The notes: a model not told the origin generated them from the sequence alone. Positions 6,873 to 12,907 are shown, counted from the stretch's first letter. The stretch: 18,358 bases of DNA from an uncultured Lachnospiraceae bacterium (GCA_910579425.1 CAJTVL010000073.1:1-18358); one strand, 5' to 3'. Program-made: numbers and translations.

Positions 6873-8135
6873 TCATAATTGGCAGGGGCAGGAAATTTTT
6901 CCTGTCACGGCGCTTGCCGCAGCTACCGCCGGGCTGGCCAGATAGATTTCGGATTTGACGTGCCCCATACGGCCTACAAAGTTCCGGTTGGTAGTGGAGA
7001 CACAGCGCTCTCCCTCTGCCAGGATTCCCATATAACCGCCCAGACAGGGACCGCAGGTGGGAGTACTCACCACTGCGCCGGCTTCAATGAAGATTTTCAA
7101 AAGCCCTTCCTCCATGGCCTTAAGATAAATGGCCTGGGTTGCCGGAATAATGATACAGCGCATACCGGGCGCAACATGACGTCCCTTTAACACTTCTGCG
7201 GCAATGCGCATGTCGTCCATGCGCCCGTTGGTGCAGGAACCGATAACCACCTGGTCAATCCTGATTTCCTCCTGAATCTCATCAATGGTTTTGGTGTTTT
7301 CGGGAAGATGAGGAAATGCAATGGTGGGACGAAGGGCGCTTAAATCGATGGTGTATTCTTCGTCATAGACTGCGTCTTCATCCGCCTCATAGACCGTATA
7401 TTCTTTTTGAGAATGCTCCTTCATATAGGCGATCGCCAGATCGTCCACCGGGAAAATGCCGTTCTTTCCGCCGGCCTCAATGGCCATATTGGCGATGGTG
7501 AAGCGGTCGTCCATGGTCAGGTTTGCAACCCCGTCTCCCACGAATTCCATGGATTTGTACAGGGCGCCGTCCACGCCGATCATTCCGATAATATGCAGAA
7601 TAACATCCTTGCCGCTGACCCACTTGGAGGGCTTGCCGGTGAGATTAAATTTGATTGCGGAAGGCACCTTGAACCATGCCTTTCCGGTGGCCATGCCGGC
7701 GGCCATATCCGTGCTGCCCACCCCGGTAGAAAAAGCCCCCAGAGCCCCGTAGGTGCAGGTGTGGGAATCGGCTCCGATGATCACGTCTCCCGCCACGGTC
7801 AAGCCTTTTTCGGGAAGAAGGGCGTGCTCGATCCCCATCTCTCCCACCTCAAAATAATTGGTGATCTGATTGCGGTATGCAAATTCACGCACACACTTGC
7901 AGTGCTCCGCAGATTTAATATCCTTGTTGGGCACAAAGTGGTCGGGGACAAGGGCGATTTTGTCTTTGTCAAAAACCCCCTCCACCTTCATTTTCTCCAT
8001 TTCCTTGATGGCAACCGGGCTGGTGATGTCATTGCCAAGTACCAGATCCAAATCCGCCTCGATCAACTGCCCGGCTTCCACCTGCGCAAGTCCGGCATGC
8101 TTTGCCAGTATTTTCTGGGTCATTGTCATTCCCAT
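6873..8135 (-). CDS. leuC: 3-isopropylmalate dehydratase large subunit
   Basis: 420 aa, aconitase superfamily, the ~420-aa LeuC/HacA subgroup. It carries the [4Fe-4S] cluster: Cys301 in VVIGSCTNGR and Cys361/Cys364 in TCGPCLGG are the expected ligands; GADSHTCTYGALGAF (121-135) is the conserved substrate region. The start at 8135 (MGMTMTQKIL) is set by AAGGAGG 8 nt upstream; an in-frame ATG at 8153 lies before that ribosome site and is unlikely. With LeuD it isomerises isopropylmalate. The gene is divergent from a LysR regulator, with a promoter at 8233-8261 and an unusual repeat-bearing leader, so activation by that regulator is likely (inference). Confidence 0.96.
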   Translation of the reverse strand: MGMTMTQKILAKHAGLAQVEAGQLIEADLDLVLGNDITSPVAIKEMEKMKVEGVFDKDKIALVPDHFVPNKDIKSAEHCKCVREFAYRNQITNYFEVGEMGIEHALLPEKGLTVAGDVIIGADSHTCTYGALGAFSTGVGSTDMAAGMATGKAWFKVPSAIKFNLTGKPSKWVSGKDVILHIIGMIGVDGALYKSMEFVGDGVANLTMDDRFTIANMAIEAGGKNGIFPVDDLAIAYMKEHSQKEYTVYEADEDAVYDEEYTIDLSALRPTIAFPHLPENTKTIDEIQEEIRIDQVVIGSCTNGRMDDMRIAAEVLKGRHVAPGMRCIIIPATQAIYLKAMEEGLLKIFIEAGAVVSTPTCGPCLGGYMGILAEGERCVSTTNRNFVGRMGHVKSEIYLASPAVAAASAVTGKISCPCQL

Positions 8136-8150
8136 GATTCTTACCTCCTT

Positions 8151-8188
8151 CATGTTTTCTCAAACCATGTTTTCTTTGACATGTTTTC
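8151..8188 (-). repeat. Three direct repeats in the leuC leader
   Basis: On the minus strand GAAAACATG occurs three times (8180-8188, 8166-8174, 8151-8159) with periods of 14 and 15 nt, ending just before the Shine-Dalgarno site. The first copy overlaps a dyad TTTTCGA-CA-TCGAAAA (8184-8199). All lie inside the predicted leuC 5' untranslated region. No Leu-rich leader peptide or riboswitch could be made from this leader. Confidence 0.6.
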
Positions 8189-8232
8189 GACATCGAAAAG
8201 CTTCTTAGTCGCTTCCTGTTTTGATATAGGAA

Positions 8233-8261
8233 AGTGTAACACAGATCCGCTAAAATGAAAA
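8233..8261 (-). promoter_or_regulatory. leuCD promoter (extended -10)
   Basis: Minus-strand TTTTCA (8256-8261), 17-bp spacer ending in TGT, TACACT (8233-8238). The weak -35 fits an activator-dependent promoter. +1 near 8226 gives a leader of about 90 nt. Confidence 0.55.
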
Positions 8262-8282
8262 ATGGTATCTTTTCATATTGTT

Positions 8283-8299
8283 CATAACTTGTAGTTATG
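8283..8299. promoter_or_regulatory. LysR-type operator dyad between lysR and leuC
   Basis: Perfect dyad CATAACT-TGT-AGTTATG containing the T-N11-A core (T8285, A8297) typical of LysR binding sites. Its centre (8291) is about -65 from the predicted leuC start, the classic recognition-site position, and it overlaps the lysR -35 box, as expected for autoregulation. Confidence 0.65.
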
Positions 8300-8317
8300 A
8301 TATATCTATGATAAAAT
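8289..8317 (+). promoter_or_regulatory. lysR promoter
   Basis: Plus-strand TTGTAG (8289-8294), 17-bp spacer, TAAAAT (8312-8317). The -35 box lies within the dyad at 8283-8299. The predicted leader is about 40 nt. Confidence 0.6.
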
Positions 8318-8363
8318 TACAAAAAGTTATTATAGGAAACTATTACAGGAAAGGGAACTATCT

Positions 8364-9305
8364 ATGGAGCAGAATCTGAACCTGTATCAGGTATTTTACG
8401 AGGTGGCAAATTGCCGCAATTTTTCTGTTGCCGCGAAAAAAATGTATATCAGCCAGCCTGCCGTCAGCAAAGCCATATCCCGGCTGGAAGAGAATTTAAA
8501 CACAGTCCTGTTCCGCCGTTCCTCAAAAGGAGCCATATTGACCAGGGAAGGGGAACTTCTCTATCGCTATGTGGAGCAGGCTCTTGGCATGTTGAAAGCC
8601 GGAGAGGATGAGCTCGCCCTCTCGGCTTCCCGTAAGGTCTGTCCCCTCTCCATCGGAGTGAGTACCATGCTGTGCAAGTATATTCTTCTGCCTGTCCTCA
8701 AAAGTTTTATGGAGGAAAATCCGAATATAAAGATTTCGATCTCCTGCCTGTCCACTTATGATACGCTCGCACTTCTGCAGGAGGGCTCTATCGACATCGG
8801 TCTGGTGGGGATTTCTTCTCCGGAAGAGACAGGAAAAAATCACCCTATTACATATTTGCCTTTAAAAAGAATTGAGGATATTTTTGTGGCTACTGATTCT
8901 TACCTATTGTCCTTCCAGAACGAATCCAGGGAAAAAATCCGGGAAAAAGAAGATTTTTTGAAAGACACTCTTAAGAAGGCTTCCTTTATCATGCTGGACA
9001 AAGAAAATATTTCCCGAAAGCATGTGGATACTTTCCTTGCGGAGCATCAGATTGTCCTTCAGAATGTAATTGAAGTGAACAATATGGATCTGGCCATCGA
9101 GTTTGCCAGAGCCGGCCTTGGAATCGCCTGCGTGATCAGGGATTTTGTGGAGAAGGATTTAAAAAACGGGATCTTGCGGGAATTGAAACTGGGGCATAAA
9201 ATACCGAAAAGACAGATTGGGTTCGCTTATCCTTCCAGAGGGGCTGTTCTGGAGGCCGTGGATGGGCTGATGCAGTATTGCAGGGGATATTTTGAGGATT
9301 TTTAA
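8364..9305 (+). CDS. LysR family transcriptional regulator, probable leuCD regulator
   Basis: 313 aa, standard LTTR length. The N-terminal winged HTH (about 1-60) contains FSVAAKKMYISQPAVSKAISRLE, the typical LysR recognition helix, followed by the linker helix (about 60-88) and a two-lobed periplasmic-binding-like effector domain (about 90-305, starting CPLSIGVSTMLCKYILLP). It is transcribed away from leuCD across a 228-bp gap with a shared operator, the usual layout for a regulator and its target. The inducer is not visible in the sequence; 2-isopropylmalate or another branched-chain intermediate would be natural, by inference only. No terminator was found after it; the accessory island begins directly downstream. 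Confidence 0.92.
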   Translation: MEQNLNLYQVFYEVANCRNFSVAAKKMYISQPAVSKAISRLEENLNTVLFRRSSKGAILTREGELLYRYVEQALGMLKAGEDELALSASRKVCPLSIGVSTMLCKYILLPVLKSFMEENPNIKISISCLSTYDTLALLQEGSIDIGLVGISSPEETGKNHPITYLPLKRIEDIFVATDSYLLSFQNESREKIREKEDFLKDTLKKASFIMLDKENISRKHVDTFLAEHQIVLQNVIEVNNMDLAIEFARAGLGIACVIRDFVEKDLKNGILRELKLGHKIPKRQIGFAYPSRGAVLEAVDGLMQYCRGYFEDF

Positions 9306-9338
9306 ATACAACCAAACAGAAAATTTCCCCTTACCAAC

Positions 9339-9438
9339 TACCCCAGTGCAAGCACTCAAGCACTGTGCTCGAGCTCCTGCGTCGCACGCTCACAGCACTT
9401 GCCTTTTGCCCTTGCTTCGCAAGACCAAAAGCGGGGTA
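9339..9438. repeat. Nested-palindrome element of about 100 bp
   Basis: Outer arms TACCCC (9339-9344) and GGGGTA (9433-9438) enclose three hairpins in a row: AGTGC/GCACT (9345-9356), an 11-bp stem (9357-9367 with 9391-9401), and CTTGC/GCAAG with TTTTG/CAAAA flanks (9405-9430). The two non-Watson-Crick positions in the middle stem become G-U wobbles only in minus-strand RNA, so that strand may be the folding one. It has the form of a multi-branched RNA or a small mobile palindromic repeat. The rest of 9306-9523 holds nothing else I can name. Confidence 0.5.
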
Positions 9439-9523
9439 TGAAAGCATCTCTGTTTCTCTCTCTACATTTAATCTGTAACGATTTCAAAATTAGGTATGCT
9501 ATGGGCGGCAGTATCTGACCTCC

Positions 9524-9688
9524 CTATAGCTTCAACTCCGTTAGGTCATTTGGATTGAACTTCATTTTCTCACACAACCGTTGAACGCTTTTCTTTATCG
9601 TATACACTATCCATTTTCCATCCATCTTCCCAGCCTTGATCTTTATAAGTGTCTGTGTCAGGTTTTTGTAAGATATTTCATAGGACAT
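9524..9688 (-). CDS. Small hypothetical protein
   Basis: 54 aa, basic (many Lys), starting MSYEISYKNLTQTLIKIKAG from an ATG at 9688 with GGAGA about 5 nt upstream; a longer frame begins with TTG at 9730 but lacks a ribosome site. No signal, membrane segment or recognised motif. It is divergent from the small RNA/Abi unit. It may be a real small gene of the island or a remnant of a larger one; no function is proposed. Confidence 0.35.
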   Translation of the reverse strand: MSYEISYKNLTQTLIKIKAGKMDGKWIVYTIKKSVQRLCEKMKFNPNDLTELKL

Positions 9689-9736
9689 GGTATCTCCATT
9701 TGTTAAAAAAAACTGTTCAATTGCCTGCAAAAAATC

Positions 9737-9765
9737 TTGACTTTATCCGCCTTTTCCCCTACACT
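9737..9765 (+). promoter_or_regulatory. Promoter of the small RNA and Abi gene
   Basis: TTGACT (9737-9742), 17-bp spacer, TACACT (9760-9765): strong sigma-A form. +1 is predicted near 9772, immediately before the conserved ACAGAACC of the small RNA. Confidence 0.75.
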
Positions 9766-9771
9766 GATACT

Positions 9772-9829
9772 AACAGAACCCACCACGCCTCTGGTTTACC
9801 ATGCGCAACCCGGTGGGACTTTTCTTTTC
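9772..9829 (+). ncRNA. Abi-associated small RNA, upstream copy (abiF-RNA-like)
   Basis: Starts at a consensus promoter and folds as ACAGAA, stem P1 CCCACC/GGTGGG (9779-9784, 9812-9817), inner stem P2 CGC/GCG (9786-9788, 9803-9805), apical TGG/CCA (9792-9794, 9799-9801) with loop TTTA, then ACTTTTCTTTTC. The T-rich tail makes it look like a leaky intrinsic terminator giving a transcript of about 58 nt, with read-through into the Abi gene 17 bp on. A second copy downstream of the gene keeps the single-stranded parts and changes stem bases in pairs. RNA motifs upstream of Abi_2 genes (abiF RNA) are known; identity with that family is by position and form and was not tested. Confidence 0.75.
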
Positions 9830-9845
9830 AGCGAGGTGCCTGCCA

Positions 9846-10760
9846 ATGAACCCTTATCCGAAACGGATCCTGACGATCCCCCAGCAGCTCCAGTCCTATA
9901 CCGATGCCGGCATGACCATATCCTCCGTGGAGGAAGCCACCGCTGCGCTGACCACCATCGGCTACTACCGGCTCCGGGGATACAGCTTCCATCTGTATGA
10001 CAACGCTTCCAGGCAATACCGCCCTGGCACTGACTTTTCAGACATCCTGAACCTGTATCATTTCGATACGGAACTGTCCAGGCTCATCTTTGGCATGGCG
10101 ACCTGTATCGAAGTCGCTCTACGTGCCCGGCTTTCCGATGCCCTGCTCACTTACAACGATGCTCTCATCCTGACGGATCCCGCAGTCTTTTCTGACAAAA
10201 AGCTGTTCTGGCAGAACCTGTCTTCCCTGGCTTTCCAGATCACACGGTCGAACGATGTGTTCATACGGCATAACTTCCAGAACCATGACGGTGAAATCCC
10301 TTTATGGGCTGCGGTTGAGGTCATGTCCTTCGGGACCCTTTCCAAGACCATTAAAAATCTCAAGACCGAAAAAGACAGCGCATATCCTGTTCTGGCCAGG
10401 CATTATTGCTACCGTTCTCCCCGTGGAAAACTGGTAAAACCTTCCCTCCAGATGCTGTCCTCCTGGATCCAGTCCGTTTCCGTACTCCGGAACATGTGCG
10501 CCCATAACAGTCGGATCTATAACCGGACGATCAACACGTTCCCAGAGTTGCTCATTGTTGACCAGCTGACTCCAAAGCCTTTACATAACGGCTTGTACCA
10601 GATCCTTCTGGCCATGAAATATTTAAGGCCCACCGATGAGATCTGGCAGGATTTCTATGGGAATCTCCAGAGTCTGTTCGACAGGTATAAGGGATTTTTT
10701 GACTTCAACTGTATGAATTTCCCTTCTGACTGGACCGCACATCTTAAAATTGATGCATAA
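9846..10760 (+). CDS. Abi family protein (Abi_2, HEPN-type; AbiD/AbiF-like)
   Basis: 304 aa, usual length. The start at 9846 has GAGGTG 7 nt upstream; an earlier in-frame ATG at 9801 lies inside the small RNA hairpin. Hallmarks of Abi_2: TIPQQLQSYTDAGM (10-23), TIGYYRLRGYSFHLY (37-51), the helix IEVALRARLSDAL (88-100), and RNMCAH (Arg215-X4-His220) followed by NSRIYNR. R-X4-6-H is the catalytic signature of HEPN ribonucleases, so an RNase toxin acting in phage defence (abortive infection) is likely; that is family knowledge, not shown here. It stands alone between leucine and ilv genes, flanked on both sides by copies of one RNA hairpin, as in RNA-antitoxin systems where a small RNA restrains the protein. 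No membrane segment. Terminator at 10842-10869. Confidence 0.92.
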   Translation: MNPYPKRILTIPQQLQSYTDAGMTISSVEEATAALTTIGYYRLRGYSFHLYDNASRQYRPGTDFSDILNLYHFDTELSRLIFGMATCIEVALRARLSDALLTYNDALILTDPAVFSDKKLFWQNLSSLAFQITRSNDVFIRHNFQNHDGEIPLWAAVEVMSFGTLSKTIKNLKTEKDSAYPVLARHYCYRSPRGKLVKPSLQMLSSWIQSVSVLRNMCAHNSRIYNRTINTFPELLIVDQLTPKPLHNGLYQILLAMKYLRPTDEIWQDFYGNLQSLFDRYKGFFDFNCMNFPSDWTAHLKIDA

Positions 10761-10788
10761 ATCCAGGCATCCTGCATATGCTGTATCT

Positions 10789-10869
10789 GACAGAACCATC
10801 CAGGCCTCTCAAAGGATGCCCAAACCGGATGGACGTCTTAGAGGGATGGTGGAGACATCATCCCTTTTT
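10789..10869 (+). ncRNA. Abi-associated small RNA, downstream copy
   Basis: Aligned to the upstream copy from a TATGCT box (10777-10782) through ACAGAACC (10790-10797) to GGAC at identical spacing at the 5' side. P1 is CCATCC/GGATGG (10796-10801, 10827-10832), P2 GGC/GCC (10803-10805, 10818-10820), and CCTCT and CAA around P2 are kept. Relative to the upstream copy two P1 pairs and one P2 pair differ with both partners changed. No good -35 box precedes it (GCATAA at 17 bp, over the Abi stop codon), so it may be cut from the Abi transcript or use a weak promoter. It ends in the terminator at 10842-10869. Whether it is active or a relic of a second lost gene is open. Confidence 0.65.
10842..10869 (+). 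terminator. Rho-independent terminator of the Abi/small RNA unit
   Basis: Stem AGGGATGGTG (10842-10851), GAGA tetraloop, CATCATCCCT (10856-10865), 10 bp with one G-U pair, followed by a run of T to 10869. Strong and plus-strand specific. Confidence 0.85.
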
Positions 10870-10885
10870 AATATGGGCTTTAGCC

Positions 10886-10938
10886 TGTTTTACATGACTC
10901 CGTTTTTCGTGTTCCGAAAAACGGAGTCGTGTGAAACA
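10886..10938 (+). repeat. 24-bp hairpin downstream of the Abi unit
   Basis: Arms 10886-10909 and 10915-10938 with a 5-nt loop. Two positions pair as U-G only in plus-strand RNA; otherwise it is perfect, with a TTTTTCG/CGAAAAA apex. No following T run on the plus strand. It may be the end of a small mobile element or an RNA structure; no transposase is next to it. Confidence 0.55.
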
Positions 10939-10960
10939 AAAACCCCCTGCTTTGCGGGGG
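10938..10960 (-). terminator. Minus-strand rho-independent terminator
   Basis: CCCCC (10943-10947), bulged T, GC, TTT, GC, GGGGG (10956-10960). On the minus strand the stem is followed by five T. It lies 8 bp past the stop of the small frame at 10969-11094, and faces transcription coming from the ilv side. Confidence 0.7.
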
Positions 10961-10968
10961 AGACAACA

Positions 10969-11094
10969 TTAATGATATCTGATCGATACAGTATCATCCG
11001 GGCCCGGCAGCCGCTTTGTCCCTTCACGGCTTAAGGAATTCGGAATATCAACGAAATCTCTAAAATCGGTCACATAATTATTTGCTTCTGCCAT
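10969..11094 (-). CDS. Possible 41-aa gene or gene remnant
   Basis: Frame starting MAEANNYVTDFRDFVDIPNS from an ATG at 11094 and ending in HisTAA just before a minus-strand terminator. Its soluble, mixed composition looks protein-like and the terminator spacing fits a real 3' end, but the ribosome site (GGGGA) is too close to the ATG. The frame stays open about 15 codons further up, ending at a TAA in front of FPAALLRN. Most likely the tail of a decayed gene; not recognised. Confidence 0.25.
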   Translation of the reverse strand: MAEANNYVTDFRDFVDIPNSLSREGTKRLPGPDDTVSIRYH

Positions 11095-11255
11095 TTCCCC
11101 AATACTTACTGCTAGTTTGTTGCGCAGCAGAGCTGCGGGGAATTAGACCCTGAGAGATTAAAATCCGTATTACAAGCCGAGCTACACAGCGCGAAATTAC
11201 AGAAATTAGCATAGAATACTAAAAGCGTCAGCAACTCGAATGGAATTACTACAAC
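11095..11255. other. Non-coding debris between the island and ilvC
   Basis: Contains a small hairpin CGCAGC/GCTGCG (11123-11128, 11132-11137) within wider TTCCCC/GGGGAA arms seen on the minus strand. On the plus strand a 32-codon stretch that reads GELDPERLKSVLQAELHSAK before a TAG near 11213 looks like the end of a lost coding sequence. No start or ribosome site belongs to it. Confidence 0.3.
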
Positions 11256-11283
11256 AATGGCTATGCGTTTCCGCATAGCCATT
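11256..11283 (-). terminator. Hairpin ending the ilv operon
   Basis: Perfect 12-bp stem AATGGCTATGCG/CGCATAGCCATT with a GAAA (GNRA) loop on the minus strand, 33 bp past the ilvC stop. The T tract after it is interrupted (GTTGTAG), so termination may be partial, and the stronger terminator at 10938-10960 could back it up. Confidence 0.65.
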
Positions 11284-11316
11284 TTCAGCAGGTTCAAGAT
11301 ATGTGTGGTTTTAAAC

Positions 11317-12336
11317 CTAATTATTAATCAGCTTATCGCTCTCGTTATTCCAGCTGTAAAGCTTGCGGATCTCCTTACCTACCTGCTCGGAGGAATGCTC
11401 AGCGGCAAGCTTTCTCATAGCCTTGAAGTGGGCCTGTCCGCCTGCAGGGGACATATCAAGCAGGAACTCTTTGGCAAAGCTGCCGTCCTGAATGTCCTTC
11501 AAGATCTTTTTCATGGTCTTCTTGGTCTCTTCGGTGATGATCTTGGGACCCGTGATGTAGTCGCCGTACTCTGCGGTGTTGGAGATGGAATATCTCATTC
11601 CTTCAAAGCCTGACTGATAGATCAGATCCACAATCAGCTTCATCTCATGGATACACTCAAAATAAGCGTTCCTGGGATCGTAGCCTGCCTCGGTTAAGGT
11701 CTCGAAGCCGGCCTGCATCAGCGCGCACACGCCGCCGCAGAGAACCGCCTGCTCGCCGAAAAGATCTGTCTCTGTTTCCGTCCTGAAAGTAGTTTCCAGT
11801 ACACCTGCCCTTGCACCGCCGATGGCAAGCGCATAAGCCAGAGCCTTCTCCAGAGCCTTGCCGGTAGCATCCTGATGAACGGCTACCAGACAGGGAACGC
11901 CCTTGCCGGCCTGATATTCGCTTCTGACCGTATGACCGGGGCCCTTGGGTGCGATCATGGTAACGTCCACGTTCTTGGGAGGAACGATCTGACCGAAATG
12001 GATGTTAAAGCCATGGGCAAACATCAGCATATTGCCTTCCTCCAGGTTGGGCTCAATATCTTTTTTGTACATGGCGGCCTGCAATTCATCATTGATAAGG
12101 ATCATGATAATGTCCGCCCTTTTGGCTGCCTCGGCAGCGGTATATACCTCAAATCCCTGTGCCTCGGCCTTTGCCCAGGATTTGGAGCCTTCATACAAAC
12201 CGATGATAACGCGGCATCCGGACTCCTTTGCATTTAATGCGTGGGCATGTCCCTGGCTGCCGTAACCGATGACTGCAATTGTTTTTCCTTCCAGTAAGGA
12301 CAGGTTACAGTCTTCCTGATAATAAATATTTGCCAT
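11317..12336 (-). CDS. ilvC: Ketol-acid reductoisomerase (class I)
   Basis: 339 aa, the short class I length. Converts acetolactate and acetohydroxybutyrate to the dihydroxy acids using NAD(P)H and Mg2+. Rossmann motif GYGSQGHAHA (24-33); the cofactor-choice loop is GLYEGSKSW (46-54), with Ser residues common in NADPH-using enzymes (cofactor not certain). His108 (AHGF) and Lys131 (APKGPGH) are the conserved catalytic residues; metal and substrate ligands Asp191/Glu195 (DLFGE), Glu227/Glu231 (ECIHE) and Ser252 are all present. AGGAGGGA precedes the ATG by about 6-8 nt. It is last in the operon, 73 bp after ilvN; that gap holds small hairpins, one (TGCGC/GCGCA) ending at the ribosome site. Confidence 0.98.
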   Translation of the reverse strand: MANIYYQEDCNLSLLEGKTIAVIGYGSQGHAHALNAKESGCRVIIGLYEGSKSWAKAEAQGFEVYTAAEAAKRADIIMILINDELQAAMYKKDIEPNLEEGNMLMFAHGFNIHFGQIVPPKNVDVTMIAPKGPGHTVRSEYQAGKGVPCLVAVHQDATGKALEKALAYALAIGGARAGVLETTFRTETETDLFGEQAVLCGGVCALMQAGFETLTEAGYDPRNAYFECIHEMKLIVDLIYQSGFEGMRYSISNTAEYGDYITGPKIITEETKKTMKKILKDIQDGSFAKEFLLDMSPAGGQAHFKAMRKLAAEHSSEQVGKEIRKLYSWNNESDKLINN

Positions 12337-12409
12337 TTTTTCTCCCTCCTGCGCGGTTTGCGCAACTATGATCTATACTCAACTGTGGCTTTCCCTAAAG
12401 GGATATACG

Positions 12410-12907
12410 TTACAGATAAGTAACATTTTCGGTCCCCCGGCCAAGGCCTGCAATACCGGTCCTTGCAAGCTCTAAAATCTCATAGCCCTCCAAAAGATCA
12501 ATGAATGCATCGATCTTGCTCTGATCGCCGGTAAGCTCGATGATCAGGCTGTCGGAAGCCACGTCGACGATCTTGGCGCGGAAAATGTCTGCGATAGCGA
12601 TAACCCCCTGCCTCTGTTCGCTCCCGGTTCTCACCTTGATCATGGCAAGCTCCCGGTAAACGCTGTTTTCCGGTTTCAGTTCCTTAATATCCCTTACATC
12701 CACCAGCTTGGCCACCTGCTTTTCAATCTGGTCAAGGATCTCGTCATCCCCGGAGGTTACAATGGTGATTCTTGTAAAGCGGGGGTCTGCCGTCAGACCT
12801 GCGGTAATACTGTCTATGTTGTAGCCTCTTCTGGAGAAAAGGCCCGAAATCCGGCTTAAAACACCGGAAGTATTATCTACCAAAAGCTGAAAAACCTTTT
12901 TACGCAC
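12410..12907 (-). CDS. ilvN: Acetolactate synthase small (regulatory) subunit
   Basis: 165 aa, full length. N-terminal ACT domain (about 4-76) with NTSGVLSRISGLFSRRGYNI (12-31), the valine-binding motif, and a C-terminal regulatory domain containing ELARTGIAGLGRG. It binds the IlvB large subunit, raises its activity and gives feedback inhibition by valine. The start is GTG at 12907: AGGAGG lies 8 nt upstream, while an ATG 5 nt before the GTG is out of frame. A consensus promoter at 12934-12962 sits right in front, so ilvN-ilvC can be transcribed without the upstream genes. It is the more canonical of two tandem small subunits here. Confidence 0.95.
   Translation of the reverse strand: MRKKVFQLLVDNTSGVLSRISGLFSRRGYNIDSITAGLTADPRFTRITIVTSGDDEILDQIEKQVAKLVDVRDIKELKPENSVYRELAMIKVRTGSEQRQGVIAIADIFRAKIVDVASDSLIIELTGDQSKIDAFIDLLEGYEILELARTGIAGLGRGTENVTYL

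Noticed and set aside
8136..8226. Leucine leader peptide or T-box controlling leuCD
   Set aside because: The only short frame has a single Leu codon and no ribosome site; no T-box core or antiterminator/terminator pair could be drawn.
7407..8258. Plus-strand 283-codon frame over leuC
   Set aside because: Shadow of leuC in the opposite strand, His/Gly-rich composition typical of an antisense frame; leuC is unambiguous.
10886..10938. Insertion-sequence terminal repeats
   Set aside because: The arms are separated by only 5 nt and no transposase or target duplication is present, so it is a hairpin rather than IS ends.
10750..11034. Plus-strand 94-codon frame after the Abi gene
   Set aside because: Runs through the second small RNA, a terminator and the 24-bp hairpin; no ribosome site.
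11112..11297. Minus-strand 61-codon frame between the island and ilvC
   Set aside because: Begins close to the ilvC stop and reads through the terminator hairpin at 11256-11283, without a ribosome site; Cys-rich odd composition.
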